Source: Bedellia somnulentella
Lineage: Eukaryota; Arthropoda; Insecta; Lepidoptera; Bedelliidae
Assembly (NCBI GenBank): GCA_963576735.1
Contig: OY755198.1
Span: 1,736,001-1,800,000, forward strand
Length of the DNA stretch: 64,000 nt
Direction: 5' to 3'
A program made the translations under genes and the position numbers. The notes beneath the pieces are model-generated. The model was given only the letters and a program-made list of their open reading frames with translations. It was not told the DNA's origin and ran no database searches. Each line of letters opens with the position of its first letter. Position 1 is the first letter of the stretch. Below, in pieces: positions 50,101 through 53,835 of this stretch.

Positions 50101-52313
50101 TATAACATAGGATATTCTTTATCTCGGAAAAATGTGACCAATAAAATATTCACGCCTGATTGAACTAAGAGTACCGGAAAAAACGCCTTAAGCTTTGTCA
50201 TTTGCAAATTTCACAGTACGAAGTCTGTCGGGCCAGTTACGCCCGATTTCTGAATTGAGTATTCAAGCTGAGAACGACTTAAGTAACATTTTGTCTCATT
50301 CAGTTGTTAAGATTTCAATGCGACAGAACGATACTTAAGTTGTTCTCAGGTGGAATACTCAATTCAGAAATCGGTCGTTAGTGTACTAACAAATTTTAAA
50401 TTCACAGGTCTCCTAAAATTATCGTCGACTCCAGTAGGACTTATGTACAGCAGTAACTTCATAGCTGGAACTCGGGAAGAAGTAACCGCGGTATACAGGT
50501 ATTTGGAAACAATATTTTTACATACATACATATATAGTCACGGCTGTTAATCCCAAGAGGGGTAGCCAGAGCTTCAAAATTAACAATTCTGTAGCTACTT
50601 TTGGAAGTTACTTGGAAAAAGATACATACATACATACATATACTCACGGCTATAAATCCCTAAAAGGGGTAGCCAGAGCTGAGAAATAATAAATTCCTCA
50701 GCCACTTTTGGAAGTTGAGTGGGGAAAAGATGGTAGTACAAAGGTTGTTGATGATGGGTCTCCAACCGCATCGCCCAAAAATCCCTTAAAAAGCCCTAAG
50801 TCTGTTAGTCGCCTCTTACGTACACCCACCGGAAGAAATGGGGTAGTGCTATTCTAAGCCGACACTACACAGCTAAGTTATACATGATGAAAAAGATACG
50901 TACTTACATAACTCACGGCCATAAATCCCAAAAAGGGGTAGCTAGAGCTTTAGAGCTAGAAACTATTAAGCCACATTTGGATGTTAATCGGGGTGAAGAT
51001 GTTTGAAATAAATTATTGTTGGTGATGGGTCCCTGACCATATTGCCTAACAACCACCTAAAAAGCCTACCATCTGTTGCTACATACGCCAACTATCAACT
51101 TCCAAATGTGGCTGAAGAGTTTTTAACTCTGAAGCTCTGGCTACCCATTATTGGGATTTATGACCGTGAGTAAATGTGTAAATGTTGCCGTGTAGTGCCG
51201 GCTTAGAATGTCGCTACCCCTTTCTACCCACGGGTGTCGTAAGAGGCGACTAAGGGTATTGGGGCTTTTTATTGGATTTTTGGGCGATGCGGTTGGAGAC
51301 CCATCACCAAAAACCTTTCCCCACTCAACTTCTAAAAGTGGCTGAGGAATTTATAATTCCTTAGCTCTGGCTACCCCTTCTAGGGAAAGATAGCCGTGAG
51401 AATAAGTAAGTAAGTAAGTAAATGTGTGTATGTACTTTTCCTTGAATATACTTTGTAAATTGTATTTTTCTTATTAAAATTTTAAGTCGGAAACAAATAA
51501 AATATTTCCTTCTTTTGATGAGTATGGCGAAGAATTAATATTAAAATGTGTTTTTCAGGGCTACATGCTGCGCCCCTAGAGTATTAGTAACAGCTGTGGA
51601 TGCCTTTGGAAATGCCAATAGCTATGCAATTGATATTTCAAGTAAGTTACAGTTTAGAAAGCTTATTTTATAGTTTATTTTATAATACTCATATGTCTGA
51701 CTATTGGTAGAACAATTTATAACAAAGCTAAATAAAGTTGCTGTAATCAAGTTAGTCCCATTGTAAAAAACTCAAACTTAGATGTTCACGCCGCATAACC
51801 CTGATGGGGTTGGCCGAGGCACTAATGCTTCTAAACATCACGTGATATTTGTCACCAGGTGAGAGTACCCACGTTCTGCTTGGACAATTCATGCAGCATT
51901 AGCCATGTGGGTTTCCTCACGATATTTTTCATCACAGTTAACCACCATGATAAAGTAACCACAAATAAGACTTTAGAAAAGACAAATTGGTGAAGACCCG
52001 ACCCGGGACTTGAACACTCATCGTCTGCACGATAAGCGTCGTTCTACCCACTGAGCTATCACGGTCACTTATTATTTTATATTACTTATATTATCACATT
52101 TCCTATTTTCCAGATTATTTCACACCCGCAGCAATAAGCGCTATAGTTCTGGGCGTACTCTTCGGAATAGCTCTAATCATTTTGATAGGAGTCTTAATAT
52201 ATTTCTGTGTCAAAAGACAAAGGGATGACGTAGATTTGCCATACTTACAAAGGACATTGAGGAGAGATTTAGGACCAAGAAAGGACGGTGATTTGGCTTC
52301 AGACAGACTCTAA
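19678..52313 (+). CDS. vWA-like type I membrane protein gene (20 coding exons)
   Basis: Twenty exons joined at GT-AG sites keep one frame of 2823 bp, 940 residues. Residues 1-18 (MKPTTAIAILFLIPVILSDT) look like a signal peptide. Residues ~20-160 are Thr/Glu/Asp-rich and unstructured. Residues ~195-345 resemble the C-terminal two thirds of a von Willebrand A fold: IDDIIVIGFDANG, then YDSAVFLITDKEPADP, then LYTIWTEPHY. Residues ~400-870 are beta-rich with several Cys and N-glycosylation sequons, as in Ig-like extracellular modules. A transmembrane helix (~881-907) and a basic 33-residue tail end the protein. It probably sits on the cell surface as an adhesion or matrix-binding protein; the layout recalls hemicentin/VWA7-type proteins, with CLCA-like proteins a weaker alternative. 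I see no DxSxS metal-site motif at the start of the vWA fold. The ATG lies 23 bp after an acceptor-like TTCTTCCAG (19655), so a 5'-UTR exon probably lies upstream. The family assignment is inference; the exon chain is firm. Confidence 0.85.
20593..20692 (+). CDS. vWA-like gene, coding exon 2
   Basis: Acceptor TTTTCCAG, donor GTAAGT. Encodes Thr/Pro/Lys-rich linker TEPPKSTTEAITAKPIKH and onward (residues 101-133). Ends one base into a codon. Confidence 0.75.
20713..21069. repeat. Dispersed ~360-bp repeat (copy 1)
   Basis: Begins TACTAGTGGGTAA and ends AATAATATATAAAG. A longer copy of the same sequence lies at 37519-37906. Contains CCGACCAATCACAGCGC twice. The element class is unknown. Confidence 0.7.
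21070..21696. other. Intron 2 sequence without recognised features
   Basis: AT-rich sequence with no coding or repeat signature that I can name. Confidence 0.4.
21697..21828 (-). repeat. SINE-T 3' fragment
   Basis: Reverse copy of the SINE-T tail: CATAAACGTTCCCGCCG, CCCCGAAGGGGTTGGCAGAG, then TACCCACGTTTTGCTTGGAC. Confidence 0.75.
22059..22304 (+). CDS. vWA-like gene, coding exon 3
   Basis: Acceptor CATTACAG, donor AATG|GTGAGC. Residues 134-215: a linker, then TIREWLEDPYLRTPAGLLV and the hydrophobic strand IDDIIVIGF, taken as an inner strand of the vWA fold. It joins exon 2 through a Lys codon (A|AA). Confidence 0.85.
22565..22678 (-). repeat. LINE-C 3' fragment, degraded
   Basis: Reverse-strand match to the LINE-C block at 28180-28290: CTCCTCTATGTGCCCAAACC, then CACGAATCACAATATTACTC and CACTCTGTC. 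A short plus-strand piece of the same LINE (GTGGATGGTAATGTTAGTAG) lies just upstream near 22333. Confidence 0.6.
22679..22935 (+). repeat. SINE-A copy
   Basis: Head GCCGTGTAGTGTCGCGTCGG has a short internal insertion. The body is complete and the tail is GTGAGTATATGTATGTATG. Confidence 0.85.
23036..24238. mobile_element. hAT-like non-autonomous DNA transposon
   Basis: The 1203-bp insertion has imperfect inverted ends, TAGGGATACCAGA against TAGCGTTGCCAGA, and the 8-bp flanking duplication GTCACAAG (23028-23035 and 24239-24246). The 8-bp duplication and the TAG...GCCAG-type end are hAT hallmarks. There is no transposase frame. A second MITE (23305-23748) is nested within it. Confidence 0.85.
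23305..23748. mobile_element. ~445-bp MITE, copy 1
   Basis: Perfect terminal inverted repeats AATAGGCTATTTGACT. A copy about 90% alike by eye lies at 52501-52947. Target duplication not resolved. No coding capacity. Confidence 0.8.
24521..24621 (+). CDS. vWA-like gene, coding exon 4
   Basis: Acceptor TACTTTCCAG, donor CAG|GTGGGT. Residues 216-249, VSWRSRHNLAAPGSNSGSRA onward, ending in a VLSKLLYKHQ helix. Phase matches exons 3 and 5. Confidence 0.8.
24713..24764. repeat. Perfect 18-bp hairpin
   Basis: TATCGACTCGATTCAAAG and its exact complement are separated by 16 bp. Possibly a relic of a small inverted-repeat element. Confidence 0.7.
24893..25090 (+). repeat. LINE-C 3' fragment
   Basis: The translated remnant reads DQIGNVLIKAGVRSEKNKRA then NIREAREVCQNRTK and a stop codon, matching the C-terminal tail of LINE-C at 27911-28550. 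Ends ACCCCAATGGGAATAATGGG and CGTGAGTATAAGTAAG. Confidence 0.8.
25091..25555. other. Intron 4 sequence, no gene
   Basis: Includes a GC-richer patch at 25150-25265 with several CGCG/GCGACG motifs. No frame or RNA recognised. Confidence 0.35.
25556..25802 (-). repeat. SINE-A copy
   Basis: Reverse orientation, from ATACTCACGGCTATAAATCC to AGCCGACACTACACAGC. Confidence 0.85.
26584..26721. mobile_element. 138-bp palindromic MITE, copy A
   Basis: Nearly the whole element folds on itself. The ends are CGCC(C)GATTTCTGAATTG and its inverse. Same length as three other copies in the window. Flanks ATA and TTT do not match in this copy. Confidence 0.85.
26722..27120. other. Intron 4 sequence, nothing recognised
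   Basis: AT-rich, without a repeat boundary that I can define. Confidence 0.35.
27141..27305 (+). CDS. vWA-like gene, coding exon 5
   Basis: Acceptor TTCTTCCCCAG, donor AAG|GTAAGG, phase 0 at both ends. Residues 250-304 hold STDATMKAIAVAAKMV and then SAVFLITDKEPADP, the best vWA-like segment (helix, then core strand ending in TD). Confidence 0.92.
27425..27875 (+). repeat. LINE-C 3' fragment split by a MITE
   Basis: LINE-C sequence (27425-27497, AGGCCGGAGTCCGAAGTGAG) resumes after the 264-bp MITE with GTGAAGGAAGCAAGATAG and the GTGAGTATAAGTAA tail. Confidence 0.75.
27498..27761. mobile_element. 264-bp MITE, second copy
   Basis: The same ends and length as 537-800. Flanking octamers TGAGGGAG and GAGAGGAG are only roughly alike, so the duplication has decayed or is ambiguous. 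Confidence 0.85.
27911..28550 (-). mobile_element. LINE-C, 5'-truncated copy (reverse transcriptase C-terminal tail)
   Basis: On the minus strand a frame of about 200 codons stays open to a stop at 27942. It reads MYGSECWVWQKKHESRVNA, then LRWFGHIERMDDRKLLKG, then SRGRPRRTHLDQI and AREVCQDRTKWRSIV. This is the C-terminal region after the polymerase core in several non-LTR retrotransposon clades; I do not assign the clade. The 3' end is the hairpin ACCCCAATGGG, then CGTGAGTATATGTATGTATG. The element is cut near 28550, so polymerase and endonuclease are missing. It is the longest LINE-C copy here. Confidence 0.85.
28551..28785. other. Intron 5 remainder
   Basis: AT-rich, no features beyond the acceptor of exon 6. 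Confidence 0.4.
28786..28911 (+). CDS. vWA-like gene, coding exon 6
   Basis: Acceptor TCCCACAG, donor ATG|GTAAGT, phase 0 at both ends. Residues 305-346: LYTIWTEPHYTSAESEIALQ and then RNLTDVTEGDVVPFS. Compatible with the last strand and helix of a vWA fold. Confidence 0.9.
28963..29065 (+). repeat. LINE-C 3' fragment
   Basis: GATTGATGGATGTAAACGAA, GTTTGAAGGATCGTACAAA and TCTGCCTACCCCAATGAG match the LINE-C end. It lies about 50 bp after the exon 6 donor. Confidence 0.75.
29339..29443 (+). CDS. vWA-like gene, coding exon 7
   Basis: Acceptor CTTTTAACAG, donor GAG|GTAAAT, phase 0 at both ends. Residues 347-381, hydrophilic: DLDKSTNDVMTKDKQLSSAQ onward. Confidence 0.8.
29470..29677. mobile_element. 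208-bp mariner-type MITE
   Basis: Ends CAGGATGTCCCAAG and its inverse, with inverted repeats of about 40 bp. TA lies directly outside both ends (29468-29469, 29678-29679), as for Tc1/mariner. No coding capacity. Confidence 0.8.
29688..29920 (+). repeat. SINE-A copy lacking the tail
   Basis: GCCGTGCAGGGCTGGCTTAG head through GGCTACCCCTTTTTAGGATT; the TATG tail is absent. Confidence 0.75.
29925..29996. repeat. Small hairpin element
   Basis: Arms of 29 bp (TTTAATGCTGACAAAGATC and inverse) with one mismatch and a 14-bp loop. Confidence 0.75.
30120..30310 (-). repeat. Repeat carrying a tRNA-like unit
   Basis: On the minus strand 30268-30198 reads GACACGGTGGCTCAATTGGC and onward with a full acceptor stem, D arm and T arm (GCGGG TTCGATT CCCGC). 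The anticodon loop would carry GTA but position 33 is C and one stem pair is broken. The flank AAATCTTTTTGTTCATG is shared with 42945-43160. A SINE-like repeat is more likely than a working tRNA. Confidence 0.7.
30440..30578 (+). CDS. vWA-like gene, coding exon 8
   Basis: Acceptor CATTACAG, donor GAGG|GTAACA. Residues 382-427: NLETLLVKRGGGDAISLGVP, then AALRIYIEGAVEHAILYPPN. The alternating pattern suggests a beta-sandwich module following the vWA part. Confidence 0.87.
30607..31318. other. Intron 8 sequence with repeat scraps
   Basis: Holds part of the ~136-bp MITE (30607-30665, CTGCCATCTCATTCTAACCG) and a reverse LINE-C scrap (30845-30915, CGAACCTCTCGAGCTTCGTC). Nothing coding. Confidence 0.5.
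31319..31472 (-). repeat. SINE-A 3' part
   Basis: Reverse copy from CATATGCTCACGACCATAAA to CGCATCGCCCAAAAATCC; the head is missing. Confidence 0.75.
31722..31815 (+). repeat. LINE-C 3' end
   Basis: CAGGATCGTGCAAAGTGGCG, TCTGCCTACCCCAATGGGA, then GGCGTGAGAATATGTATG. Shows the LINE tail plainly. Confidence 0.8.
32078..32201 (+). CDS. vWA-like gene, coding exon 9
   Basis: Acceptor TTTTTTCCAG, donor AT|GTAAGT. Residues 428-468: PQIDLFNLTSVESFSPHSGT and on to FVFPGAQPTKDM. Its last two bases AT join G of exon 10 to make Met. An alternative acceptor 8 bp downstream would break the frame. Confidence 0.87.
32202..32962. other. Intron 9 sequence, no gene
   Basis: Very AT-rich. The motif CGTCTGCTTACTGGTAAAAT near 32247 recurs inverted near 32605, so 32240-32630 is probably an inverted-repeat element. 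Confidence 0.45.
32963..33286 (+). pseudogene. Dead partial duplicate of exon 10
   Basis: 33178-33286 matches exon 10 (GTGATCCCAATGTC..., GGCATATCAGTCTGCGTTGT, GATTACCGATTGAC), and 32963-33030 matches the intron just upstream of it. In the frame needed after exon 9 the copy meets TAA as its third codon, and its 3' third with the donor is missing. A ~136-bp MITE (33036-33172) lies inside it, just before the acceptor-like CAG. Confidence 0.85.
33036..33172. mobile_element. ~136-bp MITE within the exon 10 duplicate
   Basis: CGGCTAGCACGAGC at one end and GTTCGTGCTTGCCC at the other, near-inverse. Other copies or pieces are at 30607, 35812, 48010 and 53836. Confidence 0.7.
33355..33597 (-). repeat. 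SINE-A copy
   Basis: ATACTCACGGCCATAAATCC through TTACGACACCCGTGGGTAG to ACATTCTAAGC, reverse orientation. Confidence 0.85.
33728..33885 (+). CDS. vWA-like gene, coding exon 10
   Basis: Acceptor TTGTCCAG, donor AATG|GTGAGT. Residues 469-521: EVTATAGVWHISLRCDTCDY, then RLTVCARARIRFNAEVL. The three Cys and the strand-like pattern fit an Ig-like or beta-sandwich domain. An inactive partial duplicate lies 0.5 kb upstream. Confidence 0.92.
34023..34160. mobile_element. 138-bp palindromic MITE, copy B
   Basis: CGCCCGATTTCTGAATTGAG and its inverse at the ends, with ATA directly outside both, a 3-bp duplication. Confidence 0.85.
34170..35300 (-). repeat. Cluster of degraded SINE-A copies
   Basis: Three reverse-orientation copies with eroded ends: about 34170-34330, 34795-35022 (clearest: ATCGCCCAAAAACACATAAA, CTCTTACGAAC) and 35100-35300. 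Between them lies AT-rich sequence with no gene. Confidence 0.6.
35508..35727 (+). repeat. SINE-A copy, degraded
   Basis: GTACTAAGGGTATTGGGGCC and GGATTTGTGGCCGTGAGTAT are recognisable. The short open frame across it is incidental. Confidence 0.6.
35812..35920. repeat. Part of ~136-bp MITE
   Basis: GCGTGGGATAAAGCAGCCAT to GCGCTCGTGCTTGC; the left end is missing. Confidence 0.7.
35921..36379. other. Intron 10 sequence, nothing recognised
   Basis: AT-rich, with poly-T/poly-A tracts. Confidence 0.35.
36380..36560 (+). repeat. LINE-C 3' fragment
   Basis: CGTAATGTCAGTAGAGGACG, GAGGTTTTTCAGGATCGTAC and the end TACCGCGATGGGAATTATGG. Confidence 0.7.
36561..37255. other. Intron 10 sequence, nothing recognised
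   Basis: AT-rich and non-coding. A 60-codon frame near 36700 has no coding character. Confidence 0.4.
37256..37465 (-). repeat. SINE-A copy, degraded
   Basis: CATATAATCACGGCTATGAA to CTAAGCTAACATCACTCAG, reverse orientation. Confidence 0.65.
37488..38035 (+). repeat. LINE-C 3' fragment split by another repeat
   Basis: GTCCGAAGTATGAAGAGTAA (37494) continues after the 37519-37906 insertion as ATGTTTGAAAATATTGATGG and the LINE end. Confidence 0.75.
37519..37906. mobile_element. Dispersed repeat (copy 2), inserted in LINE-C
   Basis: Same sequence as 20713-21069 with an extra CCTGGCGCGACTACGTCGCG block near the left end. AAAAGAA flanks both sides (37512-37518, 37907-37913), a possible 7-bp target duplication. 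Class unknown. Confidence 0.65.
38265..38515 (-). repeat. SINE-A copy
   Basis: A CATA run, ATACTCACGGCTATGAATCC, then GTACACCCACCGGAAGAAAT and CCGACACTACACGGC, reverse orientation. Confidence 0.85.
38545..38888 (+). repeat. Two partial SINE-A copies in tandem
   Basis: A truncated copy (38545-38640) is followed by GCCATGTAGTACCGGCTTAA (38670) to GTCCGTGAGTATATG. The 113-codon frame across them is incidental. Confidence 0.65.
39285..39455 (+). repeat. SINE-A 3' part
   Basis: CTTTACCCATCATCAAG through TTATAGCCGTGAGTATATAC. The insertion ends about 20 bp upstream of exon 11. Confidence 0.65.
39473..39569 (+). CDS. vWA-like gene, coding exon 11
   Basis: Acceptor CTGTTTACAG, donor AG|GTATTT. Residues 522-553: LLNLRVYGPVATVREATLID, then EYGNELSALPF. 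A beta-strand module. Confidence 0.87.
39642..39766. mobile_element. 125-bp inverted-repeat element
   Basis: AGTAGCATGAGGC at one end and its inverse at the other; the interior repeats GTGAGAAACTGACATG-like sequence in inverse. No clear target duplication. Confidence 0.65.
39791..40035 (+). repeat. SINE-T 3' fragment
   Basis: AACGGTGAGGGAAAACATCG through ACCCCTTCGGGGCTATGCGG to CGTGAACGTTTATGC. Confidence 0.85.
40036..40284. other. Intron 11 sequence, nothing recognised
   Basis: AT-rich; a TATGCTTATGCTTATAC stretch at its left is the SINE-T tail slipping. Confidence 0.35.
40285..41270. repeat. Dispersed repeat with GACA microsatellite
   Basis: Starts GACTAGTGGATCGTCCCAGC and ends ATTATAAGTATAGATTAG. 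Inside is AGTTTCGTTAAAATCCGTCG followed by a GACA run of about 42 bp (41101-41142). This layout is typical of insect dispersed repeats; I cannot name the family. The short Cys/Leu/Ser/Val frame on the other strand is the microsatellite. Confidence 0.6.
41366..41607 (+). repeat. SINE-A copy
   Basis: GCTGTGTAGTGCCATCTTAG to ATAGCCGTGAGTATATGTATG. Confidence 0.85.
41950..42083 (+). CDS. vWA-like gene, coding exon 12
   Basis: Acceptor ATAATTTCAG, donor CACG|GTAAAG. Residues 554-598: FEPSAEGRAEPREGDPDQEL then PEVKGSRVYAKIAGRDVHG. A charged loop followed by a strand. Confidence 0.87.
42105..42382 (-). repeat. LINE-C 3' fragment
   Basis: The minus-strand frame reads MDDRKLVKGIYRASVDGNVS, then RGRPRRTHLYQLESVLKKAG and AREVCQDRAKWRSIV, nearly identical to 27911-28200, with the same hairpin and CATA tail. 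It starts 22 bp after the exon 12 donor. Confidence 0.85.
42569..42706. mobile_element. 138-bp palindromic MITE, copy C
   Basis: CGACCGACTTCTGAATTGAG and a slightly better conserved inverse end. TAT lies outside both ends. Confidence 0.85.
42785..42935 (+). repeat. LINE-C 3' fragment, degraded
   Basis: AAAAAGTCCGTAGTCTGTAT, ATGTGGACGAAGCTTAAAAG, TACTAACTGGCGATCGATAG and ACCCCAATAAAATCTACTG. Confidence 0.65.
42945..43440. repeat. Fold-back pair of tRNA-like units
   Basis: 43021-43093 (minus) and 43315-43387 (plus) are exact inverses of one 73-nt tRNA-like unit, GACACGGTAGCTCAGTTGGC onward, with good acceptor, D and T arms but a distorted anticodon arm. AAATCTTTTTGTTCATG also stands in inverse around the first unit (42949 and 43150). 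The spacer is about 220 bp. Pol III boxes A and B are intact in sequence. Related to 30120-30310. Confidence 0.75.
43450..43622 (+). CDS. vWA-like gene, coding exon 13
   Basis: Acceptor ATTTTCAG, donor GTT|GTAAGT. Residues 599-656: GESFVRLSGPISQVSETRTG then YNDTNILPNGRASSV. It begins 63 bp after the plus-strand tRNA-like unit and ends 31 bp before a SINE-T insertion. Confidence 0.92.
43801..45242 (-). mobile_element. Transib (RAG1-related) transposon, internally deleted
   Basis: The 1442-bp insertion begins CACAGTGGTACCGCC and ends in its exact inverse. The 5-bp duplication CATCG flanks it (43796-43800, 45243-45247), and other SINE-T copies show the uninterrupted site. Ends of the form CACAGTG plus a 5-bp duplication define the Transib/RAG group, whose heptamer is the one used in V(D)J recombination signals. 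The transposase remnant inside is on the minus strand. Confidence 0.88.
44164..44550 (-). pseudogene. Transib transposase C-terminal remnant
   Basis: The frame reads ELETAHLLIQEYPWLNLPAS, VHKVLIHGAQVAQHVLVSFG, ELSEEAAESNNKFYKSFRRD, then NSDLLNRLLLSLDPFITGLR. In Transib and RAG1-like enzymes the C-terminal core has a His-rich helix before a SEEAAE-type segment carrying the catalytic Glu; both are visible here. About 130 codons stay open. Upstream, near 44535, the similarity shifts frame (LLEHGGTVAQKHKHILSNF), and the two catalytic Asp regions are absent. It cannot be active. Confidence 0.8.
45483..46011. other. Intron 13 remainder
   Basis: A SINE-like scrap near 45483-45600 (CACGGCTGTGAATCCCAAGA), a block GAACTCCTCCGAAACGACTG of a common dispersed repeat, then AT-rich sequence. 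No gene. Confidence 0.45.
46012..46098 (+). CDS. vWA-like gene, coding exon 14
   Basis: Acceptor ATCTTTCCAG, donor CAG|GTGAGG, phase 0 at both ends. Residues 657-685: VVNQMGAILTSVNIGLSSKL then YGAPGDNLQ. Start of the second beta-rich stretch. Confidence 0.87.
46114..46358 (+). repeat. SINE-A copy
   Basis: GCTGTGTAGTGTCGGCTTAG to TATCCGTGAGTATATGTATG. It lies 16 bp after the exon 14 donor. Confidence 0.88.
46445..46862 (-). repeat. Two SINE-A copies in reverse
   Basis: A partial copy (46445-46615, ending GCCGACACTACACGG) is followed by a second (46625-46862) that ends AAGCCGATACTACACAGC. Confidence 0.75.
46918..47132 (+). repeat. SINE-A copy, 5'-truncated
   Basis: CCCATTTCTACCCGTGGGTG to ATAGCCGTGAGTATATGTATG. 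Confidence 0.8.
47207..47304 (+). CDS. vWA-like gene, coding exon 15
   Basis: Acceptor TATTTTCAG, donor AG|GTTAGT. Residues 686-717: IHFEVTNYRDQAIPFRFEAV then GELRFLRGISPD. A beta-sandwich strand pair, as in the membrane-proximal domains of VWA7-type proteins. Confidence 0.88.
47322..47552 (+). repeat. SINE-A copy, moderately degraded
   Basis: AGCTGTGGATTGTCGGCTTA to TATAGTCGTGAGTATATGTATG's first part. It lies 18 bp after the exon 15 donor. Confidence 0.75.
47593..47696 (+). CDS. vWA-like gene, coding exon 16
   Basis: Acceptor GCATTTTCAG, donor ACG|GTAAGG. Residues 718-752: QTLLSGQTATVVVSVGITTT then ARDFITFTAYG. Strongly strand-like. Confidence 0.9.
47703..47948 (-). repeat. SINE-A copy
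   Basis: ATACATACATATACTCACGG to GCCGACACTACACAGC. It begins 7 bp after the exon 16 donor and is one of the best preserved copies. Confidence 0.88.
48010..48145. repeat. Degraded ~136-bp MITE
   Basis: AACTAGATAACGCGTAGTAT, CAGACATCTCTTTCGCACTT and ATTCTAACCGATATCGTG match the 53836 copy. Confidence 0.55.
48209..48396 (-). repeat. SINE-T 3' fragment
   Basis: ATAAACGTATACGCCAAATA, CCCCGAAGGGGTTGGTAGAG and GTACAACTCAGCCATGTGGG. Confidence 0.8.
48630..48821 (+). CDS. vWA-like gene, coding exon 17
   Basis: Acceptor AATTCCCAG, donor GGAG|GTGAGA. Residues 753-816: LEQVSVSTYVYVTNPEQALQ, then HVFQGSCVGKTGDDCATHPW. Two Cys form a likely disulfide. The GC-rich coding stretch stands out from its AT-rich flanks. 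Confidence 0.92.
48842..49249. other. Intron 17 sequence, nothing recognised
   Basis: AG-rich run at 48890-48920 (GAGAGA), then AT-rich sequence. Confidence 0.35.
49250..49600. repeat. Two partial SINE-A copies, opposite orientations
   Basis: A reverse piece (49250-49370) is followed by a forward copy (49378-49600, GCTGTGTAGTGTCGGCTTAG to ATAACCGTGAGTATATGTATG's first part). Confidence 0.7.
49601..50239. other. Intron 17 sequence, low complexity
   Basis: GAAA repeats near 49743-49770 and long A/T tracts; no gene. Confidence 0.45.
50240..50377. mobile_element. 138-bp palindromic MITE, copy D
   Basis: CGCCCGATTTCTGAATTGAG and inverse, reversed relative to copies A-C. TTA lies outside both ends. 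Confidence 0.85.
50408..50498 (+). CDS. vWA-like gene, coding exon 18
   Basis: Acceptor ATTCACAG, donor AG|GTATTT. Residues 817-846: LLKLSSTPVGLMYSSNFIAG then TREEVTAVY. It begins 31 bp after MITE copy D. Confidence 0.85.
50516..51060 (-). repeat. Array of SINE-A copies in reverse
   Basis: A partial copy (50516-50620), a full copy (50625-50875, ending GCCGACACTACACAGC) and a degraded copy (50905-51060), all in the same orientation. Confidence 0.8.
51075..51415 (+). repeat. SINE-A tail piece plus a SINE-A copy
   Basis: A 3' fragment (51075-51180) precedes a full copy (51187-51415, GCCGTGTAGTGCCGGCTTAG to ATAGCCGTGAGAATAAGTAAG's first part). Confidence 0.78.
51559..51641 (+). CDS. vWA-like gene, coding exon 19
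   Basis: Acceptor GTTTTTCAG, donor TCAA|GTAAGT. Residues 847-874: ATCCAPRVLVTAVDAFGNAN then SYAIDIS. Adjacent Cys pair; last extracellular strand before the membrane. Confidence 0.9.
51783..52065 (-). repeat. SINE-T copy with internal deletions
   Basis: Tail side TTCACGCCGCATAACCCTGA and head CCGTGATAGCTCAGTGGG on the minus strand, with about 90 bp of the body missing. Confidence 0.75.
52114..52313 (+). CDS. vWA-like gene, coding exon 20 (terminal)
   Basis: Acceptor CTATTTTCCAG. Encodes residues 875-940: the hydrophobic helix AISAIVLGVLFGIALIILIG and onward, then a basic stop-transfer KRQRDD, then a tail ending LASDRL and TAA at 52311. Places the N-terminal 880 residues outside the cell. 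Confidence 0.93.
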
Positions 52314-52500
52314 AGGAAGAAGAGACTGAAGATATGACCTACTTTTATTTAAACCTGCAGTATTTGTGTCAAAAATTAGATACCTCTTAATGTTATTTTC
52401 TCAACAGATTATTTGATTTTTTCAATGTTAAATAGACTCGTAGAATAGATTGCAAGGAACGCGCGTTCTGTTTTTTGTCGCTAGATGGCAGTAGCAGACT

Positions 52501-52947
52501 AATAGGCTATTTGACTGTAATAAAAATATACATTCCTTTTATTTCATTAGTCTTAAAATTTCTTTTTTGGAGCAATATGTAATAATACGAGATAAAAATA
52601 TTGCATGATTGCACTAAAATCCGTCTTCTAAAGTAAGTATTTTTGATGCAACTGTCACGTGACTAAAAACGACCGTGATTGGCTATTTCTATTATGACGT
52701 AGATCTCGCATAAACAGACTGTGTATCGCTCCGCTCATTGGTGTTTAATGCGGAATTGACGTCATTTGTGCTGGAACCGCCATATTACTTAAAGTCGCGT
52801 TTTCGCGGCACATTTGAATATTGCATTTTCTTTTTCGATTTTCTAATAAAATAGCTTAAATGAAGACAGAAAAATATTTTTTTAGGGCTCCCTATAAACA
52901 AATTAACACCGTAAGATAGTTTTCAAAACTTAGTCAAATAGCCTATT
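52501..52947. mobile_element. ~445-bp MITE, copy 2, in the 3' flank
   Basis: Ends AATAGGCTATTTGACT and inverse; matches 23305-23748 over its whole length. It holds AATAAA at 52519 and others, so it could lie within or define the gene's 3' UTR. Confidence 0.8.
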
Positions 52948-53835
52948 GCAAATTATGTAAACTTATCTATCACAATCAGTAAGAAGTAAAAAAATATATC
53001 AGTTGGGTAACGTTTAAAACGATTATATACAGAAAAAGTTAAAAGAATTGCAAGCATTTAAATAAATTAGTATATTATTATGAACTGGACTGCTAAGCGC
53101 GTCATCTGGAGGTTGTTTTTTTAACAAATTTGACAGCGCTTTTCCGAATGTGTCTATATTTTTTTTTTACTTTGATGTCAAGACATATGGACATATAAAC
53201 TTTGATCCGGTTATTTTAGTGGTTCTCTTTCGACTAACATTTTTGTACAATGTTCTTTGATTAGTGTAAATTAACGGGTCTAGATTACAGATTATTAAAG
53301 TTTGTTCGTTATAAAATGAGGCCTGTGACGGATGTTAGTAATTACATCTACAAAGTTTCGAATTTCGCAATATTAAATAATATCTTTTAGATTAGATTAA
53401 AGATGAATTCGACGCGATTAAATCTTTTTGTCATCATATTTTTACTGTTTGATGCAAAACACTTACTAAAGCTCTTTATTTCCATTCGGTAAGGTAGAGA
53501 ATATAGATCGCCACTTTGTACGATCCCGACAATTTTTCCCTCAAATTGATTATTCTTGTCATAGTATGATCTTTTATTCTTTTTACATTAGAATAGAATA
53601 GAATAGAATAATCATTTATTTGCCAGAATAAGAGTATACAGAGATATCAACAGTTACAAAAATGTCCTTGCTTATTCTACTAACAAGATTAGCGTGCAAA
53701 TACTTACTATTAGGGTTCCACCTTTGTTAGAAAGCATTGGTGCAAATTAATAACAGTATAAAAATATCTTAATTCCCAAGGTATGGAATCCATAATAAGA
53801 CCCATTTAAATAAACTTTGGTTATGTCAATCAGAA
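52948..53835. other. 3' flank, no gene
   Basis: The first AATAAA outside the MITE is at 53061-53066. A degraded reverse LINE-C scrap may lie near 53485-53585 (GAATATAGATCGCCACTTTG). Otherwise AT-rich. Confidence 0.45.
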
